A stretch of DNA of 43,120 bases from Bacteroidales bacterium UBA1800 (GTDB taxonomy: Bacteria > Bacteroidota > Bacteroidia > Bacteroidales > VadinHA17): assembly GCA_002319915.1 (NCBI GenBank), contig DCFQ01000070.1, forward strand, positions 18,646 through 61,765, written 5' to 3'. Under the pieces are notes generated by a model, which had not been told where the DNA came from, ran no database searches, and saw only the letters and a list, made by a program, of their open reading frames with translations. This document shows, piece after piece, positions 31,838 through 39,825 of the stretch; the first letter of the stretch is position 1; each line of letters starts with the position of its first letter. Made by a program: the position numbers and the translations under genes.

Positions 31838-32140
31838 ATGGAAAAAATCCTTGAGTTCTTCCTCCAGAACCGGGAGGCAATATTTATAGTGATCCTGTCA
31901 ATTTTTCTGGGGATCGAAGTGATCAGCCATGTGCCGGCAATCCTTCACACCCCGCTTATGTCGGGGGCCAACGCCATTCACGGCGTCGTGATAATCGGGG
32001 CGATAATTGTATTGGGTCATGCCGACACGACCGGATCGAAAATAATAGGATTCATCGCAGTCATCCTCGGGACACTTAACGTTGTCGGCGGATTTGTCGT
32101 GACTGACAGGATGCTCGAGATGTTTAAAAAGAAGAAATAA
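31838..32140 (+). CDS. pntAB: NAD(P) transhydrogenase alpha subunit, membrane part (PntAB)
   Basis: 100 residues with three membrane helices: about 13–31 (AIFIVILSIFLGIEVISHV), 45–62 (AIHGVVIIGAIIVLGHAD) and 68–89 (IIGFIAVILGTLNVVGGFVVTDRML). The sequence TPLMSGANAIHGVVIIGA is the diagnostic motif of the PntA C-terminal domain, and VVGGFVVTDRMLEMFKKKK is the usual end. It forms part of the proton channel with PntB. Confidence 0.94.
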   Translation: MEKILEFFLQNREAIFIVILSIFLGIEVISHVPAILHTPLMSGANAIHGVVIIGAIIVLGHADTTGSKIIGFIAVILGTLNVVGGFVVTDRMLEMFKKKK

Positions 32141-32179
32141 CAGGCCCTGATAATTCTTTACAACTTTATTTTTTTAATA

Positions 32180-33616
32180 ATGAGCGATTTACCTCATTTT
32201 TCATTCGGAATCCCGATACTGGAGCTTGTCTATGTGGTTGCCTCGGTCCTGTTTGTATTCGGACTTAAGATGCTCAGCCATCCCCTCACAGCCCGCAGGG
32301 GTAACTTCCTTGCAGCCATCGGTATGGTTTCAGCGATAGTTGCCACCCTGCTTTTCCACAGGAAGGACGGGGAGCCGATCCGCAACATTGCCCTGATCCT
32401 GGTCGCGATAGTCATTGGGACAGCGATCGGGTGGACCATCGCCAAACGGGTTAAAATGACCGCAATGCCGCAGCTGGTATCATTCTTCAACGGGATGGGC
32501 GGGGCAGCGGCTGCACTGATATCAATACTCGAATTCCCGCATGTGAGCCCTGACCTGATTGCCAGGACAGGAATGGCAAATGGTCATGTGCTGGCAATCT
32601 TGCTCGGATTGATGATTGGGACTATCTCATGGGCGGGGAGCATGATCGCATTCGGCAAGCTCGACGGACGGATCGGTGATCTCAGGGTGAAGGCAATGAA
32701 ATATGTAAACCTGGCCATCCTCCTGGTCCTCATTGGATTTATCGTATTCATCATGACAAGGCATGTCAATGCAAGCTCTGAGCTTTCAACATATGTTTAT
32801 ATGATGTTTGCATTGTCAGTCGTTTACGGGGTCCTGTTCGTGATGCCAATCGGAGGGGCCGACATGCCGGTCGTGATTTCACTGCTGAACTCATTCACGG
32901 GTGTGGCAGCCGCGATGGGCGGTTTCCTCTACAACAACCAGGCAATGCTTACAGGCGGAATACTTGTGGGATCAGCCGGGACTATCCTTACCGTCCTGAT
33001 GTGCAAAGCCATGAACCGTTCCCTTCTCAATGTGATCGTCGGTGTGTTCGGCGGGGGAGGGGAGAGTGTTGCTACGGCAGCCGGTTCGATCAGGGAGATA
33101 ACCATGTCGGATGCTGCCGTGCTCCTGGCCTATTCCAAAAAAGTAGTGATCGTGCCGGGGTATGGCCTTGCAGTTGCCCAGGCTCAGCATGCGTGCCATG
33201 AGCTTGACAAGCTGCTCGATGAGAAAGGTGTGGAAGTCAAATATGCAATTCATCCCGTGGCCGGAAGAATGCCCGGGCATATGAATGTCCTTCTCGCTGA
33301 AGCGGATGTGCCTTACGAGCAACTGATCGAGAGTGATGAGATAAATCCGGACCTTCCGAATACCGATGTGCTCGTGGTTATCGGGGCCAATGATGTGGTA
33401 AATCCTGCTGCCGAGGATGATCCTTCAAGCCCGATCTACGGCATGCCCATCGTAAAAGCCCGCGATGCCAGGAACATTATCGTGATGAAACGCGGAATGG
33501 GCAAGGGATATGCAGCTATTGAAAATTTGCTGTTCTATAATGACAAGACAAGAATGCTTTTCGGTGATGCAAAAGCAACACTCCAGAACCTTGTCAACGA
33601 GATAAAGAACCTATGA
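32180..33616 (+). CDS. pntB: NAD(P) transhydrogenase beta subunit PntB
   Basis: 478 residues. The N-terminal 270 residues contain about nine membrane helices, including GMGGAAAALISILEF and LNSFTGVAAAMGGFLYNNQ. The C-terminal NADP-binding domain has VVIVPGYGLAVAQAQHACHELDKLL, HPVAGRMPGHMNVLLAEA and VLVVIGANDVVNPAAEDDPSSPIYGMPI, all strongly conserved in PntB. The enzyme couples proton movement to hydride transfer between NADH and NADP+. Its stop overlaps the start of the aminopeptidase gene (ATGA), suggesting one transcript. Confidence 0.96.
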   Translation: MSDLPHFSFGIPILELVYVVASVLFVFGLKMLSHPLTARRGNFLAAIGMVSAIVATLLFHRKDGEPIRNIALILVAIVIGTAIGWTIAKRVKMTAMPQLVSFFNGMGGAAAALISILEFPHVSPDLIARTGMANGHVLAILLGLMIGTISWAGSMIAFGKLDGRIGDLRVKAMKYVNLAILLVLIGFIVFIMTRHVNASSELSTYVYMMFALSVVYGVLFVMPIGGADMPVVISLLNSFTGVAAAMGGFLYNNQAMLTGGILVGSAGTILTVLMCKAMNRSLLNVIVGVFGGGGESVATAAGSIREITMSDAAVLLAYSKKVVIVPGYGLAVAQAQHACHELDKLLDEKGVEVKYAIHPVAGRMPGHMNVLLAEADVPYEQLIESDEINPDLPNTDVLVVIGANDVVNPAAEDDPSSPIYGMPIVKARDARNIIVMKRGMGKGYAAIENLLFYNDKTRMLFGDAKATLQNLVNEIKNL

Positions 33617-35394
33617 CGGGAGCTGCTGAAAATCTCCTTCAGATACGTTCCGCAATGCAGACAGCAGGCATCGACGCCTGCGTAATTCCTTCGACCGATC
33701 CCCACCTAGGGGAGGAGGTTGCAGACCACTGGAAAATAATTACGTGGCTTACGGGATTCACCGGTTCATCAGCAACGGTAGTCATCACGGGATCATTTGC
33801 GGGGCTCTGGACCGATTCCAGGTATTTCCTGCAGGCGGAAAAGGAACTGGGAGGATCCGCTTTCAGGCTTATCAGGCCTGATACGGGTGCATGGAATGAC
33901 TACCTGGAATTTCTTTACGAATCACTTGAAGCCGGAAACAAGGTCGGCCTCGACGGGAGAACTTTGTCGATGAGCCAGTTCAGGAATCTTGCCGGGAGAC
34001 TTAAGAAGAAAAGCATCATCATTGACACAGGCTGCGACCTGGTGACGGAGATTTGGACCGGAAGACCGGCACTTCCCGCTTCCCGGGCACTTGATCATAA
34101 AATTGAATTCTCGGGCAAGACAAGGGAAAGGAAGCTGACCGAGGTTAGGGAACAAATGAAAGTGAAGGGAGTGAAATGGCAGCTCATGACTTCGAGGGAG
34201 GATATCATGTGGCTGCTTAATATCCGCGGGAACGATCTTAAATTCAGCCCTTTACTCGATTCATTCGCTCTTGCCGGGGAAGAACAGGTCATCCTCTTTG
34301 CAGATGAGACCAGGTTCCCTCCAGCGCTTGCTTCAGAGTTCGACAGCCTTGGTGTTGTGATATTGCCATATGGGGAGGCCTGGGATATAATCCCCACCAT
34401 CACGGAAAATTCTGCCGTACTGGCAGATCCTTTCACAACACCGGCAATGCTGTTCAATTCTGTTGCGGCGAGGTCTGAGATCACGGAGGACATATCGATA
34501 CCTTCCAGGCTTAAGGCAATCAAGAACAAGACTGAGATCAGCAACCTTGCCAGGGTAATGATAAATGACGGAACAGCCCTGGTCAAATTCCTTTTCTGGC
34601 TCGATTCCACACCCGGACGGGAAAGCTTAAGTGAAAAAGGCCTCGCGGAAAAAATACTGGAATTCAGGTCAGGACAGAAGGATTTCCTAGGTCCCTCCTT
34701 CCAGACAATAGTTGCATTCAACCAGAATTCGGCCCTTCCTCACTATGCCCCTTCCGGGACATCCGATTCGCCCATAGCCGGGGATGGGATTCTCCTTATT
34801 GATTCGGGCGGCCAGTATCCCGGCGGGACAACGGATATTACCCGGACGGTTGCAGTGGGAGTTCCCGCCGCACGGCAGATAAGGGACTTTACGCTTGTGC
34901 TTAAGGGTCATATAAGGCTTGCACGCATCAAATTTCCGCTAGGGACACGCGGCCATCAGCTTGATATACTTGCCAGGGAAGCCCTATGGGCTGACGGTTT
35001 GAATTTTGGACACGGGACAGGGCACGGGATAGGTTTCTTCCTGAATGTCCACGAAGGACCGCAGAGCATAAGCCCGGCAGATAACAGGAATATCATATCT
35101 CCCGGCATGGTGCTTTCAAATGAGCCGGCAATTTACAGGGAAGGGCAATATGGGATACGTACTGAAAATGTCCTGATCTGCTATGAGGATGAGGAAACTG
35201 AATTCGGACGGTTCCTGAAATTCGATACAATATCTCTTTGCCATATTGATAAGACCCTGATTGATAAATCTCTGCTCAACTGGGAAGAAATTTCATGGAT
35301 TAATTCATATCATACGGATGTTTATGATAAGATCTCACCGTTTCTTACGGATGATGAGAAAAAGTGGCTAAGGGAAAAAACAGAACCTTTATAG
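33613..35394 (+). CDS. Xaa-Pro aminopeptidase (M24B, three-domain aminopeptidase P)
   Basis: 593 residues, the length of eukaryotic-type APP1 rather than the shorter E. coli PepP. Two creatinase-like N-terminal domains cover about 1–300 (MQTAGIDACVIPSTDPHLGE, FTGSSATVVITG). The C-terminal pita-bread domain carries the metal ligands: two Asp in LLIDSGGQYPGGTTDITRTVAVG, His in GHGTGHGIGFFLNVHEGP, and two Glu in VLSNEPAIYREGQYGIRTENV. No signal peptide is seen, so it is cytoplasmic. It releases N-terminal residues before proline and complements the DPP-IV upstream. It is translationally coupled to pntB. Confidence 0.94.
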   Translation: MTGAAENLLQIRSAMQTAGIDACVIPSTDPHLGEEVADHWKIITWLTGFTGSSATVVITGSFAGLWTDSRYFLQAEKELGGSAFRLIRPDTGAWNDYLEFLYESLEAGNKVGLDGRTLSMSQFRNLAGRLKKKSIIIDTGCDLVTEIWTGRPALPASRALDHKIEFSGKTRERKLTEVREQMKVKGVKWQLMTSREDIMWLLNIRGNDLKFSPLLDSFALAGEEQVILFADETRFPPALASEFDSLGVVILPYGEAWDIIPTITENSAVLADPFTTPAMLFNSVAARSEITEDISIPSRLKAIKNKTEISNLARVMINDGTALVKFLFWLDSTPGRESLSEKGLAEKILEFRSGQKDFLGPSFQTIVAFNQNSALPHYAPSGTSDSPIAGDGILLIDSGGQYPGGTTDITRTVAVGVPAARQIRDFTLVLKGHIRLARIKFPLGTRGHQLDILAREALWADGLNFGHGTGHGIGFFLNVHEGPQSISPADNRNIISPGMVLSNEPAIYREGQYGIRTENVLICYEDEETEFGRFLKFDTISLCHIDKTLIDKSLLNWEEISWINSYHTDVYDKISPFLTDDEKKWLREKTEPL

Positions 35395-35404
35395 TCTTAC
35401 TTTT

Positions 35405-35522
35405 TTAACCGCAAAGGTCGCAAAGCCAAAAGGAAAGGGCGCAAATTGTAAAATAACATATGCCTTACTTTGAGTTCTTTGCATCCCGATAGCTATCGGG
35501 ACTTTGCGTTCTTAGCGGTTAA
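35405..35522. repeat. TTAACCGC/GCGGTTAA inverted-repeat element (MITE-like)
   Basis: The arms at 35405–35425 (TTAACCGCAAAGGTCGCAAAG) and 35502–35522 are reverse complements at 18 of 21 positions. Inside is a perfect 18-base palindrome, TCCCGATAGCTATCGGGA, at 35484–35501, directly against the right arm. The 118-base element has no coding capacity and occupies the gap between the convergent aminopeptidase and GH127-like genes, where it could also serve as a transcription terminator. Its form is that of a non-autonomous mobile or REP-like repeat. Confidence 0.7.
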
Positions 35523-35548
35523 TGGATTTATATTTTTCTACCGGGTTA

Positions 35549-37609
35549 TTACCTTATTTGATCTCTCATTTTGGTTATGTCTATCACCGGGAATTCTGTA
35601 ATTCTCAGTCTTGCACATCCGTACGGAACAAGCTGTATCACCTCCGCAGTTCCTTCAGGATTTACCGGGCTTTTCGGCGGGATATCGGCAGAGTTATCCT
35701 TCATCGTCCATTCCGGGATCTTCATTCCCCTGGCAGTTATTACCACCGGCGGGTCCTCCTTCCAGGTCACATACTTCCCTGAATCTGCCGACCATACCAA
35801 ATCTCCCTTGTCTGCAAATGGAAGCCTCGAGACCGGATTCACCCCGATGCTGAATCCTCTTCCGGGTTCCGACTGATCGAGCATCAGTCCGTAATTCCAG
35901 GCTGTCAGCGGAGTTATCTCCCAGTCGACGCTGCCCTTGTATCCGAAGTTATCATAATTAAGCCTGGTGCTTTTATATTGCTTATCTATTCTGAGCGAAA
36001 GGTATAACGGGCCGTAGAGCATCGCTACGGAATTGTTGAACCGCCTTTCGCTCCTGAGGGATAAGGGAATGGTAAGGGTTATGAGATCACCGTTTTTCCA
36101 GTTGTTCTCGAGCCGGATTGTCGATCCTCCCCCGACCGTTCTCGTGGTACCGTTATAGGTAACAGTGGCCTGGCCGGCCCATGAGGGCGCCCTCAATACA
36201 AGCGGGAATTTCACCCTGCTCCCTGTCGAGATCCTGAATTTGATGGTTCCGCTGAAGGGGTAATCGGTCTCCTCATTTATGATCACTTCCCTGCCTTTTC
36301 CAACCTTTGCCGTTACGACCGACGGGGCATACGCGACAACTGCAAGGCCGTTGTCGTTTGTCGCCATCCACAGGCTCCCGGTGAACTTCGGCCATCCCTG
36401 GTGCATGTTTGCGAGGCAGCACGCGAAATTCGGCATCAGGCCGTAAATATTTGAAAAGTTCCCGTTTGTGCTCCAGTCCCTTTTTTCACTATCCACCAGG
36501 ACCTGGTTCGACTGCTGGTCGTACTGGTGGGCCCATATATCGGGAGTTGTTGTTCCCGGCAGCGAGTTGAAAGCAAGCAGCTCCAGCCGGTCGGCAAGCG
36601 TGACGTCTCCCATTATCTCATAAAGTTCCTCAAGCGAGAACATGTACTCCACCACTGAACATAGTTCGGTTCCCCTGTCTGGGCTTTTGCCCGAGAGGTG
36701 CTCATCTCCGGAGAATCTCCCGCCTGCCTGGCCGTGATTGAGATCATACTTCCTGATTCCATCCAGTACGGCCTGCCTGAAACGCTTGTCACCCGACTGC
36801 TGGTACCAGAGCCCGGGATATTTTATTGCCATCGCATTATTAACAACGTGTGCCGTCAGGCCGGCCGGGCCCCAGTTAAGCGGCACCTTCTTTTCGGCTA
36901 CGGCAGCCGAGTCCCACGGGAACTTTTCATAATACGAGGTCCAGTCGAAGCTGTTTGCCTCTATCGACTTCGTAACATCCAGGATCCAGGGTTCATGCGT
37001 CTCCCTGTAGAGCCAGTAACCCGTAACGGCATTTTCCATCGCCCTTACACCCCGCCACTCCTTGTCGGGCCAATCGGGCGGCGTGTTGCGGAGGTACCTG
37101 AAATATTTCGTAAGGAGGTCCAGCGCATGCTTGTCACCGGTCGCCTCATAGTATTGCATCAGTACTTTGTTAGAGACTGCCAGCGGCCATCTGTCCTTGT
37201 TTTTGGCCGGGCCGTACCATCCCGAATCGGTCACACTTGAAAGTATCGGTTCGATCCAGTTCTTCACTTTGGCCTTGAGCGGTTCATTGTCGAGCAGGTA
37301 GGCCAGTGGAACCAGTCCATCAAGGAAATAGGGACCGCGCTCCCAGGCTTCACCTGTACCTCCTCTCCAGGACGAATTTACCAGGTCGGGCCAGAAATCG
37401 TCGATATTGCCGGTAAGTCCCGCAGCCTGGGCTTCCAGTTCGGATCTCAGCCAGCCGGCGGGTTTCACCGAACCGAGAGGAAGCCTGATATAGGCATTCT
37501 GAAGCAGGGGTTCAGGATTCCCATTGTAATTGATGTTTCCTTTCTTCCCGGTGCAGCCGGCGGAAAAGAGAAGTGCTGAAATGATAATTCCTGTTGCAAG
37601 ACTTTTCAT
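35549..37609 (-). CDS. GH127-like beta-L-arabinofuranosidase lipoprotein
   Basis: 686 residues with a lipoprotein signal (MKSLATGIIISALLFSAGC, Cys at 19). The (alpha/alpha)6 barrel of the DUF1680/GH127 superfamily is indicated by WRGGTGEAWERGPYFLDGLVPLAYLL and WPLAVSNKVLMQYYEATGD. The metal site of Bifidobacterium HypBA1 (E338, C340, C417, C418) is matched by E315 and C317 in TELCSVVEYM and by C397–C398 in FACCLANMHQGWPK. E303 is a candidate acid/base. The expected activity is release of beta-L-arabinofuranose or related furanose; GH146 and other sister families have similar motifs. It is probably surface-exposed or periplasmic and follows a second hydrolase gene by 48 bases. Confidence 0.86.
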   Translation of the reverse strand: MKSLATGIIISALLFSAGCTGKKGNINYNGNPEPLLQNAYIRLPLGSVKPAGWLRSELEAQAAGLTGNIDDFWPDLVNSSWRGGTGEAWERGPYFLDGLVPLAYLLDNEPLKAKVKNWIEPILSSVTDSGWYGPAKNKDRWPLAVSNKVLMQYYEATGDKHALDLLTKYFRYLRNTPPDWPDKEWRGVRAMENAVTGYWLYRETHEPWILDVTKSIEANSFDWTSYYEKFPWDSAAVAEKKVPLNWGPAGLTAHVVNNAMAIKYPGLWYQQSGDKRFRQAVLDGIRKYDLNHGQAGGRFSGDEHLSGKSPDRGTELCSVVEYMFSLEELYEIMGDVTLADRLELLAFNSLPGTTTPDIWAHQYDQQSNQVLVDSEKRDWSTNGNFSNIYGLMPNFACCLANMHQGWPKFTGSLWMATNDNGLAVVAYAPSVVTAKVGKGREVIINEETDYPFSGTIKFRISTGSRVKFPLVLRAPSWAGQATVTYNGTTRTVGGGSTIRLENNWKNGDLITLTIPLSLRSERRFNNSVAMLYGPLYLSLRIDKQYKSTRLNYDNFGYKGSVDWEITPLTAWNYGLMLDQSEPGRGFSIGVNPVSRLPFADKGDLVWSADSGKYVTWKEDPPVVITARGMKIPEWTMKDNSADIPPKSPVNPEGTAEVIQLVPYGCARLRITEFPVIDITKMRDQIR

Positions 37610-37657
37610 ATGACCTTTGTTAATGAATTCATAAGATGCTAAAATTGAAACACATAT

Positions 37658-39676
37658 TCAGTCATTGATGCCTTTGATGCTGTTTGAATCCGTCAATCCG
37701 GGATCCACGCTCCTTCCGATATCTTCCGCCACGAATACCTGCAGCATGTCGAACCAGACGACGCCTTCGCAGGGTACCCTGAGAACTACATTGATCTTTG
37801 GTGATTCCACATCATCAGGAATTGTAACAAATGTTACAAATTCCTGCCATTCATTGCCGGGCATGAATCTTTTCCGGCTTAACCCAGCAATTCCGAGTTC
37901 AAAGCATGGTGAGCAGTTTTTGCACGAATCCGGATGTTGTACCGTACTGTCGGACTTTGCCATCACCGAAATGCCATAGGTTCTTCCTGCAATGATCCTG
38001 ACCGGGAAGAACTTCATCCTCGGTCCTGCGTTTGTAGCAGGTGTGATAATCCTAAGCGAGTTTTTACCTTCAAAGTGCTCTCGTGGGTCGAGGAAGAATG
38101 TTGCCCCCTTGTCCCCCTCATTCCAGGCATAGCACGAAGCAGGCACGGAAGGGCTCGATGCATCCTCGAACCCGGGATCCCTCATCATGTTTCCGCGGAA
38201 GGTTGCCTGTGCTTTTTCGCTTCCTTTCCCAATGAGGTAGACCTGTGATCCAAGTGCGGGAATCAGGTCCTCGAAGACCCCCGAGCTTATTTTTACCTGC
38301 CGGTTCTCGAAAAGAACATTTGCGGTTGAGGTTGCTGGACAGCCAATTTGCACGCTGAACCGTAAAGGCTGGTTGATTGTATTTACTGCCATGACCATCA
38401 GTTCGCCGTCATGAACGGCAGAAAGGAGCCTGATGTTACTGTTTCCCGACCTGGAAGCGGCAGCAGGTTCATCTGAAAGCAGCCAGGGAGTAAGGTAAGA
38501 TATTTCCTGGGCGATCCTGCCGCATTCATTCCACATCGGCACCGACTTGGGGAAGGCGTTTGGCCCCTGGCGTACAAAATACTGGATCCCCCTTGCACCT
38601 GAGACGATGGCCTGGTAGGTCATGGACCTTATCTCCTGGATGGTGGGCTCGCGGATCCACAGTTCGCCCCCTCCGAACGCCTGCGGAACGATCCAGACAG
38701 GTTTTTCCCCTTCAAAATCTTTCCTGAGCCTGTCAGCGGCATCACCTGCTTTTGTTACCGGATAGTCCGGGACAGGATAGGGATCGGCCATCACAATATC
38801 CATCGCCCCTGCATATTTCCTTCCGTCACGGAACGGCGTCATGAGGACGATCGAGACAGGGTGCCACGGATCAATGCTTTTTATGAGACGGTATATCTTT
38901 TCAAGCTTTGCGGGCGGAACATCGCTCCCGTTTGGTTCATCGGCAATATACCATGCAAGGAGAGCAGGGTGATCCATGAAAGCTTTTATCTCATTGATCA
39001 GAAGCTCCGTCTGGCGCTCTTCGGAAATCCCGTCGATGCGCGAAGAGACACCTCCGCCGCCCGACACCGACAGAAGGTTGTAATGTATCTTCATCCCCAG
39101 CATGGCACAGCGGTCCATGTAAGCTTTCCTTTCCTGGAATGATCCGGGCTCTATTTTCTGGTATGGGGAGATCATATTGAATCCCCTCACCGCTTCCTCG
39201 CCGGGTAGTTCAGGATCGACAGGTGAATAACAATAAAAACCAAAGGGAAAGAATTGCCTCCTGTTGACTATCAATCCGCCCGTAAGCCTGTCGATCCTGA
39301 CCTCGTTGGATTTTGGAAGTAGGACGGAAAGGAAGGAGCGGGCAACATAGCTCTTCCCCCAACCTGACCTTATATTGGCCTTTAACTGCCAGGTCCCCGG
39401 CTGCAGATCAATGGCAAAAGGAATCTCGAGCAGCTTCCTGCCGGGGATCCCCTTCCAGACCGCGACTGTTTTGTCGCCGGCAACCAGGTCAATGCTTATA
39501 TTTGAACCCGATAGAACCGGGGGCACATGAATGAGCATGCTTCCTGTTTTTTCCCCGGAATAGAAGCTGAGCCGGGAATTCATGCTGAATGAAGTGCTGT
39601 CCGGCTCCTGGCTGAAGAGGCCCAGACAATTCGCTGTTACAAGTGCAAGTGAAATGAAAATTTTCTTCCCGGCCAT
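37658..39676 (-). CDS. Secreted clan GH-A-like glycoside hydrolase with C-terminal carbohydrate-binding-like domain
   Basis: 672 residues from the ATG at 39676, where a signal peptide begins (MAGKKIFISLALVTANCLGLFSQ). A longer frame to 39829 would overlap gltD and read through a repeat. An N-terminal beta-sandwich (about 30–125) precedes a TIM barrel (about 130–430) with GFNMISPYQ, WYIADEPNGS (E247, likely acid/base) and WIVPQAFGGGELW. At the latter strand, where clan GH-A nucleophiles sit, Q332 is seen and the nearest Glu is E338, so the nucleophile is uncertain. The C-terminal 150 residues (MRDPGFEDASSPSVPASCYAWNE) resemble a CBM4/9-type jelly roll. The family number is not assigned. Confidence 0.75.
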   Translation of the reverse strand: MAGKKIFISLALVTANCLGLFSQEPDSTSFSMNSRLSFYSGEKTGSMLIHVPPVLSGSNISIDLVAGDKTVAVWKGIPGRKLLEIPFAIDLQPGTWQLKANIRSGWGKSYVARSFLSVLLPKSNEVRIDRLTGGLIVNRRQFFPFGFYCYSPVDPELPGEEAVRGFNMISPYQKIEPGSFQERKAYMDRCAMLGMKIHYNLLSVSGGGGVSSRIDGISEERQTELLINEIKAFMDHPALLAWYIADEPNGSDVPPAKLEKIYRLIKSIDPWHPVSIVLMTPFRDGRKYAGAMDIVMADPYPVPDYPVTKAGDAADRLRKDFEGEKPVWIVPQAFGGGELWIREPTIQEIRSMTYQAIVSGARGIQYFVRQGPNAFPKSVPMWNECGRIAQEISYLTPWLLSDEPAAASRSGNSNIRLLSAVHDGELMVMAVNTINQPLRFSVQIGCPATSTANVLFENRQVKISSGVFEDLIPALGSQVYLIGKGSEKAQATFRGNMMRDPGFEDASSPSVPASCYAWNEGDKGATFFLDPREHFEGKNSLRIITPATNAGPRMKFFPVRIIAGRTYGISVMAKSDSTVQHPDSCKNCSPCFELGIAGLSRKRFMPGNEWQEFVTFVTIPDDVESPKINVVLRVPCEGVVWFDMLQVFVAEDIGRSVDPGLTDSNSIKGIND

Positions 39677-39767
39677 TTTTGAGGTGAGATTCCGAATAAA
39701 AGTAGTGACTTTTGGGAATCCGTGAAAGGGGGAGGGAGAGAATTTCAGTGTATGAGGAAATCTATTA

Positions 39768-39800
39768 CACAGAGGGACACGGAGGAGACATAGAGAAAAA
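39768..39800. repeat. Third copy of the ACACAGAG-type interspersed repeat
   Basis: CACAGAGGGACACGGAGGAG and the following GACATAGAGAAAAA resemble the elements at 9520–9545 and 30498–30516. The copy lies between gltD and the glycoside hydrolase gene. Nearby, GAGAGTG-T-CACTCTC at 39819–39833 is a short palindrome over the gltD stop, and may help end transcription. Confidence 0.5.
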
Positions 39801-39825
39801 AGAGGGTCATAAAGAGAAGAGAGTG

